64,000 nt of DNA from Neoceratodus forsteri (GCA_016271365.2 CM057451.1:367867501-367931500); one strand, 5' to 3'; positions 23,701 to 34,938 are shown, counted from the first letter of the stretch. Notes: generated from the sequence alone by a model not told the origin. Program-made: numbers and translations.

Positions 23701-23799
23701 TCCCAAAGATACCAGCCCTAATGACACGTGGTCCCATCCCCCTCCAAGTAGGTTTCCTTGGGTGAGCCACCAGGTTCACCACTAGTCCAAGATACACCC

Positions 23800-24430
23800 C
23801 TTCCCACTAATCAGGTCACCCACTAATCCTAGATACAGTCCTACAGTAAACAGGTACCCCTGTTACTAGGTGCAATACAACACTGTAAACTTATAAGGGA
23901 AGTGAACAACTCCCTAAGCTACTCTCTCCCAGCCTTTAAACCCAACCCCCAGTAGCTAGAACTACATGAGCTGCACCTGATGCCTTTTCCTCCAACTGCA
24001 GGGCAGGTGTTCCCCTATAAATGAGCCGAGCTCTGGGGGGAAGGCGGGATTAGGGCCTACACCTGTCTGTCTGTCTGTCTGCCTCTCTCTCTCTCTCTCG
24101 TATATCAGCCCTGTGTCTGCCCTTCCAAGCACTGCAACCAAAGAAACTGCCCCAATTAAATCCCACCAATTAGGTTTTAAATCAGAAGAAACAGGCCTCT
24201 CCACAAATGCAGCCTGCTATACAGTGAAACATCAAACAAATGAGCCCACTTATAGCCACCAAAAACAGTTTTCAAACTTCCAACAGCCCCAAAAACAATA
24301 CCCTGCTAGCCCCTTAGAAGTAGTAAGAAAAAAAAAAATAACCTAGCAAGTAAAATCCACAAGAAACCATGCAAAAACAACAAGAAGGAGCTACTGTACT
24401 GGAACAGATCTGCCCCTTCTCCTTCCGGTT
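23800..24430 (-). other. 5' region of the CR1 with a CT/TCTG microsatellite
   Basis: This non-coding stretch precedes ORF1. It includes (tctg)n followed by (ct)n at 24063-24099. It ends where the DIRS RT resumes at 24431. Confidence 0.55.
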
Positions 24431-24905
24431 ACTTCTGCTAGGCATTTTGTAGACAACCTTGGAGCGGATGTTAGGCCGAAGGGCATTGCTTTGAACTGAT
24501 AATGGCCTGAAGGCAGTTCGAACCTGAGGTACTTTCTGTGGGAGCACCTGATGGGAATGTGAAAGTAGGCATCCTTTAAGTCCAGGGAGGCTAGCCAGTC
24601 CCCTGGCCTAAGAGAGGGAAGAATTATTCCCCGAGTCACCATTTTGAATTTTGGCTTTACTAGGTGCTTGTTTAAATATCTTAAATCTAGGATGGGCCAC
24701 CGCTTCCCTGTTTTTTTTTCAGGGTAAGGAAATATCTGGAGTACAGACCTTTGCGCCTGTGAGGTGTAGGAACTCTCTCTATGGTTCTGAGAGCCAGCAG
24801 AGATGAAACCTCTGCTTCTAGGGCAATGGTTTTGGAGATGCTTGTAGGTGGAAAGGACCTGACCCTCAGCTTTTGACATTTTTTGAAGCAGGGCCGGTCA
24901 CAACA
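24431..24905 (-). pseudogene. RT N-terminal part of DIRS C
   Basis: This is a continuation of the DIRS polyprotein right of the CR1. Blocks are WPILDLRYLNKHLVKP, SLDLKDAYFHIPI, RFELPSGHYQFKAMPFGLTS and KCLAEVTG, after which the CR1 interrupts. The catalytic YLDD is on the other side of the CR1 at about 19070. The frame is open for most of 24391-24879. Confidence 0.85.
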
Positions 24906-24989
24906 CTAAGCAGGACCCACTTGTCTGGTGGCACCAGACACAGTCCTGGAAGTAGTAACAACCTGCTTCTACAGGAATTGGGGAGAGTC

Positions 24990-25660
24990 GACCGGGCTGA
25001 CACATCAGGGTGTCAGCTTGGCAGGAGCCTTAGGCTGAGAGGAGGATGCAGCCCTGCTCATCCCCCTTCTGCCTCTCCCTCTGAAGAACCTCCTCTGAGA
25101 AAAAGGAGAGGAGGCCTGTGCCTGGTAGAAAGGTTTGTGAAAGGGCCTGCCCCTAGCTTGCTGCTTCTGAGGAGCTGCCTGCCTTTCCTTGGCCTGTGTA
25201 CTCCTATAGATGGTCCTATACACATCCAACTTTTTCATATAATTCTCTGTCTGCTTCCCAAACAGAGAATTCTTGATGGCAGGGAAATCCATGGCCTTAG
25301 CCTGGGTGTCCTGTGATAGGCTAGTACATCTGAGCCAAGCTAGTCTCCGAAGAGCCACAGCTGTAGCCATGACTCATGATGACACATCATTGGAGTCCAC
25401 AGCAGCATGAAACTGGATCTTTGATGCCTCAATCCCATTTGCAGCCACCTCCTTCAGTTCCTTGGCAAGCTGGGGGGAAGCCTGTTTAGCCAGTTCCAGA
25501 ACACTATCCCATCTGGACTTCTGGTACCTGGCTGTGTAGGCCATATAGTTAGCCTGCCTGAGTCTTAAGGAAGATGCCCTGTACTGTTTTTTAGCCATGG
25601 CATCCAGCTTCCTGGAGTCTTTATCTGGGGTGTGTGAAGCCAAGGGTATATTAGCCTTAT
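24990..25660 (-). pseudogene. gag-like gene of DIRS C, 3' portion
   Basis: 25374-25643 reads KKQYRASSLRLRQANYMAY and on to FHAAVDSNDVSS. 25005-25370 continues in a shifted frame with LFGKQTENYMKKLDVY and a basic RGRPFHKPFYQAQ-type tail. At 25660 the 8.1-kb composite interrupts the codons for the ANIP/CDKA region. The 5' portion is at 33801-34938. Confidence 0.8.
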
Positions 25661-25950
25661 AGACTCCTTTTTTTCCAAAGGGGGGGGGGGCGCAAAAACA
25701 GTTCCAACAAGTACACAGGTCATTTCTTGTCCAAAATCTTATTCCTTTATTATATTTTCAGGCCCATATCCTCTACGTTTCACCAACAAATATTGGCTTC
25801 CTCAGGAGGTGCCTTTACAAAACTTAATAATTAATACTCCAGATAGTTATTTCTTTCATTTGGATTATCTGTTTCCATTATATATCCTGCTCAGTCCTTA
25901 TATAAAATGATTGTTTTCATTGCATTTGCAAGCCTCACTTATTGGTTGCT
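25661..25950 (-). repeat. Left arm of 280-bp inverted repeat
   Basis: It is the reverse complement of 29428-29707 with scattered mismatches, from agactcctttttt at the insertion border to gcatttgcaagc. It begins immediately after the 14-bp duplication, so its outer edge is the true end of the insertion. It contains a G-run at 25681-25690. Confidence 0.85.
25770..25809 (-). ncRNA. Hammerhead-ribozyme-like core (left arm)
   Basis: On the minus strand: stem I CCTC, core CTGAGGA, a stem II with CCAA and TTGG around a TATTTG loop, then GAAAC, GTA and stem I partner GAGG. The order and the conserved CUGANGA and GAAA boxes fit a type I hammerhead with a minimal palindromic stem III (ACGT), as described for Penelope-like elements. 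Activity is untested. Confidence 0.5.
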
Positions 25951-26639
25951 CTTTTTTTTCATTCTTACATAGATACATAGATACATAGACAGTGTCGGCA
26001 GATAAGGGCCTATGGCCCACCCAGTCTGCCCATTTGAGCTTGTAAGTTCAGTTTGTTTTCCTAGAAGTCTGTTTCCCCTTACTCCTGACCTCTAGAATTC
26101 CTTTATGTCTATCCCATGCATTCTTAAATCCTGTGATTGTTTCAGCCCCCACCACCTCCTCTGGCAGGGTGTTCCACTTGTCCACCACCCATTCTGTGAA
26201 GAAATTCTTTCTCATGTTTCCTCTGAATCGTCCTCCTCCAACTTCATCCCATGCCCTCTAGTCCTGGAACATCTTTTCGCTTAAAATAGTGTTTTCCTGC
26301 ACCTGTTCCTCCATGTAAGATACTTGTATGTCTCTCATCATATCCCTCTCCCCCTCTCCTCCAGGGAGTGCATGTTCAGTTCCTTCAACCTGTCTTCATA
26401 GGACCTGTGATGCAATCCATGCACCATCTTTGTTGCCCTCCTCTGAACCTTCTCTACCCTGTCTATGTCCCTTGCGTGGTATGGTCTCCAGAACTGTACA
26501 CTGTACTCAGGTGGGGCCCCTCACTCAGTGTCTTGTATAGCGAATTATGACCTCCCTTTTCCTGCTGGTGATGCCCTGCCTATACATCCCAGCATCCTAT
26601 TTGCTTTACCTGCTGCCTTGTCACACTGTTTCCCTACTT

Positions 26640-28865
26640 GAGGTCATCAGAGATGACAACCCCAAGATCCCTTTCCTGCTTGGTGCATGCTATATCCTCA
26701 CCCCCAACTGATATATTGTGCCAGGGTTTTTGTGCCCCATATGCATTATCTTGCACTTCTTTTGCATTGAATTTCAACTGCCAAACCCCTGACCATTCTT
26801 CAAGTTTCTGCGAGGTCGCTTCATTCTGTCTACACCCTCTGGTGTGTCTACTCTGTTACAGAGCTTTGTGTCATCAGCGAACAGTGAAATTCTGCCTTCT
26901 AGATCCTCGCCAATGTCACTGATGAAGATGTTGAATAGGACGGATCCTTTCTCAGTCCCTGCAATTTCCCACTGGTCACTCTTCCCTCTGTGGAGTGACA
27001 GCCATTTACCACCACCCTCTGTGTCCTGCCACCCAGCCAGTTACCTACCCACCACACTACTGTCCTGCCCACACCCATATTCCCCAGTTTGTGTAATAGT
27101 CTTCTATGTGGCACAGTGTCAAAGGCCTTGTGCTGAAGTCCAGATAGGCCATGTCCACTGCCCTCCCTGATCCACCTCCCTAGTCACCCAGTCAAAAATT
27201 CAATGAGGTTGGTCTGACATGACCTCCCCTGGTGAAACCATGCTGCCTTGGGTCCTGTAGTCCATTGACAACCAGATGTTCCACCAATCTCTCCTTCAGT
27301 AGTGCTTCCATGATCTTCCCCACTACCGAGGTAAGGCTGACTGGTCTGTAGTTCCCTGTTTCCTCTTTGTTCCCACTTTTGTATAAGGGGACTACATCTG
27401 CTGTCCTCCAGTCTTTGGGTACCTCCCCTGTTTCCAGTGATCGGCTAAACAGGATAGCCAGAGGTTCAGCCACCACCTCTCTTAGTTCTTTAGAGGACCC
27501 TGGGTGCACCCCATCTGGCCCCATTGCTTTATCAACTCTTATTACTTCCAGTTCTTCCAGGACCCTTCTCGTAAAGGGACTCTCAGTCCATTTCGCACCA
27601 TTCTCACCCTTGTACTCCTTCAGACCCATTACCCCCTCTTCCTCAGTAAAGACTGAGCAGAAATACCTGTTCAATATGTCAGCTTTACTCTTGTCATCCT
27701 CCACGTGGCTCCCATCCTCCCCTTCAGTCTCACTATCCTCCCTTTGTCTTTCTTTTTCACTTATGTACCTGTAAAGGTTTTGTCCCCTTTACCCACTGAT
27801 TTTGCAATGTGTTCTTCTGTCTGAGCTTTGGCTTCCTTACTGACTTCCCTGCCTCCCTTTGCTTCTCCTGGTACTTCTCCCTATCCCTTCTGCCTGTGTC
27901 TCTTTTGTATTGCCTGAATGCAATCTTTTTGGCTTTCACTTTCTTTGCTACCTCTTTGAAAACCATAATGGTCTCCTCTTCCTTTTCCTTTGCTAACCTG
28001 CTTAATCATAATTCTGTTGTTCTTATAATCCCCATTTTAAATACTGCCCACTGTTCCTCAACCTCGGATTCCTGTCCCATTCCCCTTAATGCCTCTTTCA
28101 AGTATCTCCCATTTTCCCAAAGTCTGCCCCCTAAAATCCAGGATACGTGTTTTGTGTGGTTTGTGTTCTGCTCTTCTGTGATTTCAAACCACAATAACTA
28201 GGTGGTCACTGTTACCCAGGTGCTCCCCACTGTTACCCCATCACACTGTCCCTGTTTGTGAGCACAAGGTCCAGTATTGCCTTCTGCCGAGTTGGTTCCA
28301 TGACCAGTTGCTTGAGGAAGGCACCCTGAAGAAGTCCAGGATAAATCTGCTCCTAGTTGATGCTGCTGCTGGGATGCTCCAGTCCCGTCTGGAATATTGA
28401 AGTCTCTATCCTTGTTCCTCTACCCTTGTCTGCCATCCTTTGGATGGCCAGCATCAACTCCCTATCTGTTTCTTCCTCCTGGGCTGGTGGTCTATAGACC
28501 ACACCTGTGCGGATGGCTGTCCCCATTTTCCTTTCCAGCTTAACCACAGTATCTCTCCCATTTGGTTCCTCCTGGATCTCTGTGGCCCTATGTCATTTTC
28601 ACATACAGTGCCTCCTCCTCCCTTCCTGCTTGCTCTGTCTCTTTTGAATATGTTGTAGCCAGGTATGGCCATCTCCCAGTCATGGTTTTCATTACACCAG
28701 GTTTCAGTGATGGCCACAATGTCCAGGTCTGACTGTACCATGACAGCCTCCAGATCTTCCATCTTGTTGCTAAGGCTCCTGGCATTTGCACACATGGCTT
28801 TCCATGATTTGACCTCCATAGACTGCTTCACTGTTCTACCCAGCCCTTCCTTGGTTGTCATTTAT
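26640..28865 (-). pseudogene. CR1 ORF2 (family B, copy 1)
   Basis: The endonuclease N-terminus at 28454-28861 has CANARSLSNKM and DIVAITETWCNENHDW. RT blocks at 27192-27704 include RVDKAMGPDGVHPGS, ETGNYRPVSLTSVVGKIME and a QHGFTRG segment. The catalytic FADDTKL is encoded near 26865-26885. Frameshifts separate the endonuclease, fingers and palm, and one is visible between 27190 and 27114. Confidence 0.85.
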
Positions 28866-29056
28866 CCCTGGTTCTCTTGCTGTCTGCCCTTCTGCTGAAT
28901 TTTGCCCTTTTCTGCTTATCCACCTCTTGGGCACTAATCTCCATCTTTTGCACACTGCTTTGCAGAGATAGCCACTCCTCTGGTTCACCGGTTCCACTGC
29001 TAGCTGTGGGGGTGAGTGAGTAGGTACCCTCCTTGCTGGCCTGCCACTCCCCTTTG

Positions 29057-29424
29057 CTAGTTTAAATGCTTGTCAATGTAGCATTTAAACTTATCATTGA
29101 GTGCTTGGATTCCCCTCCAGGATGGATGCAGGCCGTCAGGCTTGAACAAACCTCCATCCCTCCAGGTGGGTCCCCAGTCACCAATGAATCCAAACCCTTC
29201 CTCACAGCACCAGTTCTTCAACCATGAGTTAAAGTTCCTGGTGCATGCACTCCTATGCTCTCCCTTGCCTCTCACAGGTAGTACTTCTGAGAAAGTGACA
29301 GAAGTAGCTACTTGCTTGAGACCCCTCCCCAGTTTCCTAAACTCTTCCTGAACTTCCTTTGGCTCCCCATTTGCCAAGTCATTAGTACCTAGGTGGATAA
29401 TGACATCCAGGCCCACGCTCATTT
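29057..29424 (-). pseudogene. CR1 ORF1 esterase domain, truncated (family B, copy 1)
   Basis: The 121-codon frame contains VIIHLGTNDLANGEP (the G-T-N-D block of SGNH hydrolases) and PDGLHPSWRGIQAL (D-x-x-H block V). The GDS nucleophile block would lie upstream and is lost by 5' truncation of the element. The end of this ORF is 170-200 bases from ORF2. Confidence 0.8.
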
Positions 29425-29427
29425 GCT

Positions 29428-29707
29428 AGCTTACAAATGCAATGAAAACAAATAATCGTTTGAAATAAGGACTGAGCAGGATGCATCATGGAAAACAGAT
29501 AATCCAAATGAAGGAAATAACTATCTGGGTATTAATTATTAAGTTTTGTAACGGCACCTCCTGAGGAAGCCAATATTTGTTGGTGAAACGTAGAGGTTAT
29601 GGGCCTGAAAATATAACAAAAGAATAAGATTTTGGACAAGAAATGACCCGTCTACTTGTGTGAACTGTTTTTGTACCCCACCCTCTTTCTTTGAAAAGAA
29701 AGAGTCT
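29428..29707 (+). repeat. Right arm of 280-bp inverted repeat
   Basis: It is inverted with respect to 25661-25950. The outer edge ends gaaagaaagagtct at 29707. Unlike the left arm, it is not next to the 14-bp duplication, which is at 33787. Confidence 0.85.
29557..29596 (+). ncRNA. Hammerhead-ribozyme-like core (right arm)
   Basis: Stem I CCTC (29557-29560), CTGAGGA (29561-29567), stem II CCAA with TTGG, GAAAC (29585-29589), GTA (29590-29592, predicted cleavage after A), stem I GAGG (29593-29596). All core bases equal those of the left arm. Confidence 0.5.
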
Positions 29708-30149
29708 GATTTGTTGAACACATCGGGAGAGTAATTCATTTGCCTTAGAGCCTGCATACAGCCAGTATTTCATTGCTTTAGTGAGTTTGTAGTTAAGCAC
29801 AATTGCTGCATGCTACAAACGCATTACAAATTTAGCTCCTCCCTCCTACCTACCTGTACTTAAAGCTTCCTTTTGTCCCTTCCTGCAGTGCGGTCGCGAG
29901 GGCAGAGCTGTCCCCAGCCCTCCCCACAGAGGCAGAACCCCCTCCCCCCGCGAACATCGGGAGCAGCAGCACCAGGCCAGGTAGCCAACACAGCTGCAGT
30001 CTCGAGTTTCAGCCCCACTCAAGGCTACACGTGCAGGCTCCCACCGCCTCTGACTCACCATCATCCTCTTTATAAGCAGGCATCACATGAGCTTGTAAAC
30101 CAAATCAGCCCACTTTGCCATAAGCTCCTTATATTTTCCTGCCACTAGT
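29708..30149. other. Spacer, partly GC-rich, no gene recognised
   Basis: This lies between the right arm and the L2-like LINE. The segment 29885-29965 is CpG-rich. It may be the 5' region of the LINE or part of the founding insertion; I cannot decide. Confidence 0.4.
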
Positions 30150-33100
30150 GGCCACCGCTGAACAGATTCCAATTACTACTGAAATAAAAAACGCAGTCTC
30201 TCACATTAACCATATTTATGCTTTTCCTAACGTTATCTTCCCTTCCACCCTCACCCCATCCTATTCTACCTGGCCCTGCGCCACTTCTCTCTCTAGTTAC
30301 TAAGTCTCCACTCCACTCCTCCTCGGCACCAGTGGACCACAACTGGTACCAGTGGCACAACTGGTCCCTGGGGGCCTCTATCCTACCTCCCTCTTTCCGT
30401 GCTGAGCAACCTGTCCTTTACGTCCCACGCTACTCAGACCAAATGACAAACTCGCTAACTCCCAACCATCCCACCCAACGGGGGTCATCTGTAAAGTCCA
30501 TGCACTTATTAAGGAACACCCTGACTGTCTTTCTCATCGTAGCCGGGGGCGTTGGAGCGGAACCCGGGTCTACCAACCCATAGCTGGCCAACCCCGCTTT
30601 CAACTCGCACCTCCCTAGGGTTTAAAATTCTCCACCTAAGCGTATGTAGCATCCTAAACAAAATAGCAGCCCTACAAACCACTGTCCTAGCCCTTCGCCC
30701 TGACATTGTCATCACCGAATCTTGGCTGAAACCCCATAACCAAGATGAAGAATTCTCAATACCCGGTTACTCCTTAATCCGCCATGACAGACAGGGCAGA
30801 AAGAAGGGTGGCGGCACTGCCATGTATATCTCCTCAAAGCTCCAGTTCTCCATAATCACTCCGACGGCACCCATGCAAACTATTGTTTCACTTCTAGTCA
30901 AAATCCCCCTGCCACACTATGTCCCAGTATACATAGCAGGGTCTACTGTCCACCTGACACACCTCTGGGTAGCATTCGACCACCTTGGTAACCTGAGGGT
31001 CCCTTACGGAGGCGGTGAACTCCATATACTTGGAGATTTCAATCAGAACTGGCTAGGCAGCTGCCTCTAAATCATGATGCCAAATTAATGCTCTAAACTT
31101 GCCCAGCAAAACAGAAACCCACTGCCTAAACCATAAATCCAATAAACACACATTACTGGATTGGGCACTTACCCACCCTCAGCCGGATAGTTAAAGCTGG
31201 CCTACTACCAGACTCCCTTAGCGACCACCATATAGTTTATATGGTGCGTAAATCTTCCACCCAATGGCCCCTCCACCCCGCACGATTCACATCAGAGTTT
31301 ATAAATCCCTTGATCTGACAGCTCTCCTAAACGACCTCACCAGCATTGACTGGTCCTTCATCCCCAGGGCCACCTCTATGGATGAGGCCCTAAAATATTT
31401 CTCTACTAACTTCCTTGCCATCTGGGACCTCCATGCTCCACTCAGGAGATCCCGAGTAAGAGAATCCCACTTGCCATGGATAACATCTAACCTCCTGGAA
31501 CACCTAAGAGCCAGAGACCATGCCTGGAAATCTTTCAAGGCCACAGGTACTCAAATGGCCCAGCAACACTACCGATCACTAAGAAACGCTTGTACAAGAC
31601 TCATACGTCAGGCCAAATCAAATTACTTTAAAACTGCATTCAACAATAACTTCGCTCACCCTTCTCAATTCTGGAAGTCTATAAAATCCCTCCTTTCCCC
31701 ACCAGCCCAACCTCTCCACTCCCACTCTGAAGCTGGAAGGAAGAATCATCATGGATTCCAGCCTGGTTGCCACTGAGTTTAACTCATATTTTTCCACCAC
31801 TACTTCTTCTCTACTCTCCTCCCACCCCCATTCCCCGCCCACTACGCCCCCCTATAGTAGCCTGCCCGACCCCCTTCTCGCTCCACCCAGTCTCACCTGG
31901 CCAGGTGCTAAAATTACTGCAGTCACTTAACCCATCCAAGGAAAGTGTCCATCGGACGCCTTGATTCCAAAATGCTCCTACTCTCAGCACCAGTCATAGC
32001 CACCCTCTATAATCTGTCTTTTAAACTGGACGGTCCCCTGGCGTGAAACAAGCCACAGTCATTCCCCCCACCAAGGAGGACCTCTCCCCATCCAACTACC
32101 GTCCCATACCTCTGCTCCCCATCCTAGCCAAAATTCAAGAGTGCCTTGTACTATCTCAGCTCCACCACCATCTAGATACCATATCATTTCTTACCCCCTG
32201 CCAAGCCGGCTTCAGAAAAAAAATCACTCCACCTCCACCTCACTCCTTCGCCTCACTAACTCCATCCTGACAGGCATCGACAAAGGGGAAATTACAGCAG
32301 CTATATTTGTAGACCTAGCGAAAGTCTTCGACACGATCTCTCATCCCCTGTTGCTGGCAAAACTTGCCGAAACTGGTCTGTCGGCGAACGTAAATAACTG
32401 GTTCCATTCATACCTGTCAGGTAGGTCCAAATCAGTCCGCATAGGCTCGGCTAGATCCACCTCACTTCCTGTCACCAGTGGAGTCCCCCAAGGGTCTGTA
32501 CTCGGCCCACTGCTGTTCTCTATCTTTCTAAATGACCTGCCTGCTCTCAATCGGCTATCCATATGTACGCAGACGATACGGTGCTGTTTGCCTCTGGCCC
32601 ATCCGTAACTGCCGTGACAGCCTGTCTACAGAAGGACTTCGACTCCATCCAACGTTGGTTCCTTTCAAACCACCTATTCTTGAACTCAAAAAAACAGTCT
32701 CCCTCACCTTCGGATCTCGGGCCAAGCTAACCCGGCTTACTGCACCACTCACATTCTACACTTTGGACAGAACTCCACTAGAGACCTGCACATCATATCG
32801 CTATCTCGGTGTCTGGCTAGATCAGTACCTTGACTTTTCGGTGCATATACGGTCTACACAAAAAATTGCACCCCATGCTGGGAGCCCTCTACCGGAACAA
32901 GAATTGCATTCCTCTACCAACCAGGCAAGCAACAGTCCAAAAAATGATCCTCCCGATTATGGATTACGGTGATGTCTACTGTGCCGCCCCCCAAACCTCC
33001 TTAGTGAGGCTTGATCCCCTTTATAACTCCTTCTGCCAATTCTCTTTGGACCATCCTCCCAATACCCATCACTGTGACCTCTACCAGTCCTTGGGCCTCC

Positions 33101-33713
33101 CCTCACTACATAACCAACGATTGCTTCACTGTGCTAGAACCTCTGCCAAGTTCTGGTCACAGACGCTCCCATCCTACCTGTCATCCTCCCTAACCGCCCT
33201 CTCTCCACCGGCCTATGCTCTCAGAAACATAGACTCTAGGCTCCTGCACATTCCATACAGATCCACCTGGTCTGGCCAGGCTGCTTTCAGCTACAGGCTA
33301 CCTAAATTATGGAACTCCCTGTCAGCCGATATTAGACCGCCACAAGCACTACATAGCGAATTCCCTTCTTAAAAACACTTCTCTTCCATCTGCTTCTGTC
33401 TCCCCCGTTGACCCATCTCAACTCCTACCTCCCAGCTAGTATCACCAGCCTGGTTTTCGTTCAGTCTGCACCTAATATTGCTAAATGCTATTGAAAATGC
33501 ACTACTCTACTTATATTAAGACTGCCTCATCCATTGTTGCACCAAACGCATTATGTATAACTTGCTGTTATTATTGTTGTTGTGTGTTTCGTTCTGTTCT
33601 ACTGTACCATTGTAAACTCCCTACCCCAGGGCGCATCTGGAATCGAGTGGTACTCTGCACAGCAGGCCTTCCTGGTAAATCTCTTAAATAAATAAATAAA
33701 TAAAATAAATAGG
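30150..33713 (+). mobile_element. L2-like LINE, near full length but broken
   Basis: On the plus strand it has AP endonuclease, RT and a C-terminal domain in order, ending in an AAAT-repeat tail at 33687-33712. The 3' segment attgtaaactcc with a cctggtaaatctcttaaataa ending resembles L2-group 3' ends. The single-ORF layout and the SGVPQGSVLGP block support a CR1/L2-group LINE; the exact clade needs a phylogeny. Confidence 0.8.
30218..33372 (+). pseudogene. L2-like ORF: 2A-like leader, AP endonuclease, reverse transcriptase
   Basis: An N-terminal frame (30218-30583) leads to TVFLIVAGG. One base out of frame, a LERNPG string follows at 30552-30569, resembling a 2A ribosome-skipping motif. The endonuclease at 30600-31060 has ILHLSVCSILNKI, DIVITESWLKP, GGGTAMYIS and HILGDFN. 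RT blocks are IFVDLAKVFDTISHPLL (32300-32350), SGVPQGSVLGPLLFSIFLNDL (32475-32540) and YADD at 32566-32577 in a shifted frame. The C-terminal segment ends PKLWNSLSADIR. The protein is split by several frameshifts. Confidence 0.82.
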
Positions 33714-33800
33714 CAGCACAGTGAAGGACTGAACCTAATATAAACGCATTGCCCGTGAATCATCAGGACTAGTCCTGGAACTTTTTTATATTAGCCTTAT

Positions 33801-34938
33801 CACAGGCTGCAGCCTGCACAACCCCAACATGGCTGCATTGCTGGTACAAGTACTCTGTACCTGGGCCTGACAACATATACCTCTTGTCCATTCGCCTATC
33901 CACAGGAGGTAAAGAATTTGGGGACTTAAGTAACTTCTGTGTCTGTTTCCCAAAGGATACAGGGTTTTAAATAATTGATTAGCAGTTTTTTTCTTGGGAC
34001 TATACTAACTTTACAGAAAGTATTTACATAGATTTTCTAGAAGTACTGTGTTTGTTAAACACAGTGAGGCAAGAGCTATGCATTTTCACAAAGATTTAGC
34101 ACTTTTATGAGCAAAACGCTAATCAATTTTTAGAATTAAATAAATCCCTGGGATATGTGAAGGGAAATAGACAATCTCTTGGACTCTGGGATGTCCATCA
34201 TCTCCACATAGTCAGGCTCCTCTTGCTCCTCGACAGCTTAATCCAGAGGGAGCTGGAGAGTTTCTGCCACTTTTTTGTAGAACATAAAGTGGGAAGCGGA
34301 CTCAGAAAGCCTAGGAGGGGAAACACCAGAAGGTCTGTCTGGGGAGATGTCCGGTTCTACCGGCTCATCCAGATCTTCCACACCACCACCACCATCATCC
34401 CCCTCCAAATCCAGTTCATAATAGTCTTCTGGGGAATAGTCTTGAATGGTGGGAACCGACCGAACGCCTACCAGGAAGCGTCGGATCAGCAGGAACCGAA
34501 TGGAGTGATTCAACTATACTAATATCTCTCGCAATTTTGTCAGCGGTTGGATGATGCAGTTCTGGATCCGAACCAGCTGATTTCTCTTTTTTCATTCTTT
34601 TTGCCAGAACCGACCTCTCAGTATCGGCTCTCCATTTGCCCGAGGGAGTCTCACCCTGATCAGTGGGCACTCCAACAGGTTCGGTCGGAAACGAAACGGG
34701 CTGGCCATCTAGGTCAGTGGACTTCTCGGCCTCCTTTTCCCTAAGCCTGCCGAATCTTTTATCCAGGGTGGCCTTAGGAAGATTTTTACATATTCCGCAG
34801 TCTGAATCCAGGTAGTCAAAATCCAGACAACACAAGCGGTGTGGGGATCAGCCTTAACAAAAGCCTCCCCACACTCACTGCAGTGTTGAAACCCAGTGGG
34901 CATGTTTTTTTTCTCTTCGGTTTCTCAGACAAAGCCAT
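33801..34938 (-). pseudogene. gag-like gene of DIRS C, 5' portion
   Basis: The start is likely at 34936-34938 (MALSEKPKRK). A one-base shift follows at a poly-A tract, after which GFQHCSECGEAF, with the first two knuckle cysteines, is readable. 34416-34835 encodes KATLDKRFGRLREKEAEKS and an acidic, Pro-rich region. 34238-34513 holds LSESASHFMFYKKVAETLQLP. A 191-bp MITE interrupts the gene at 33960. The remainder is at 24990-25660. Confidence 0.8.
33960..34150. mobile_element. 191-bp TIR element (hAT-like MITE)
   Basis: The ends are inverted: CAGGGTTTTAAATAATTGATT on the left and the complement of CAGGGATTTATTTAATTC on the right, with a longer shared attgattagc block. The flanks carry ggata at 33955-33959 and 34151-34155. 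Removing the element and one copy restores the DIRS gag alignment. CAGGG ends suggest hAT; a 5-bp duplication is shorter than the usual 8. Confidence 0.8.

Larger units (their letters stand above)
19125..24430 (-). mobile_element. CR1-type LINE (family A), near full length, inserted in DIRS C
   Basis: It lies on the minus strand between two halves of the DIRS RT gene (VAFLRRQ on the left, TKCLAEV on the right). In element order it has a pyrimidine-rich 5' region, ORF1 with an SGNH-hydrolase domain, ORF2 with AP-endonuclease and RT, and a short 3' end near 19125-19180. At 5.3 kb it is close to full CR1 length. The exact duplication is unclear: gttagta on one side and gaagta on the other are similar but not identical. 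Confidence 0.88.
25965..29424 (-). mobile_element. CR1-type LINE (family B), 5'-truncated, copy 1
   Basis: Its 3' end is at the left, with a tail of atacatag repeats (25968-25990) and the motif cggcagataagggcctatgg. It contains ORF2 with RT and endonuclease and the end of ORF1. It is truncated inside ORF1 at about 29424, within the composite insertion. A second copy of the same family is at 56825-59290 on the plus strand. Confidence 0.88.
25661..33786. mobile_element. 8.1-kb composite insertion with 14-bp duplication (Penelope-like candidate)
   Basis: The 14 bases tatattagccttat occur at 25647-25660 and again at 33787-33800. Deleting the interval restores exactly the arrangement seen in element D (tatattagccttat followed by cacaggctgc). 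Inside are an inverted-repeat arm (25661-25950), a CR1 (25965-29424), the opposite arm (29428-29707), a spacer, an L2-like LINE (30150-33713) and 73 further bases. Arms with hammerhead-like cores and a long, variable-length duplication suggest a Penelope-like element or retrozyme as the founding insertion. No GIY-YIG or Penelope RT was found. Confidence 0.6.

Noticed and set aside
19478..23721. Many long open frames on the plus strand (Pro/Ser/Leu-rich)
   Set aside because: They are antisense shadows of the CR1 ORFs and of its pyrimidine-rich 5' region; no domain is recognisable and the minus strand holds clear LINE motifs.
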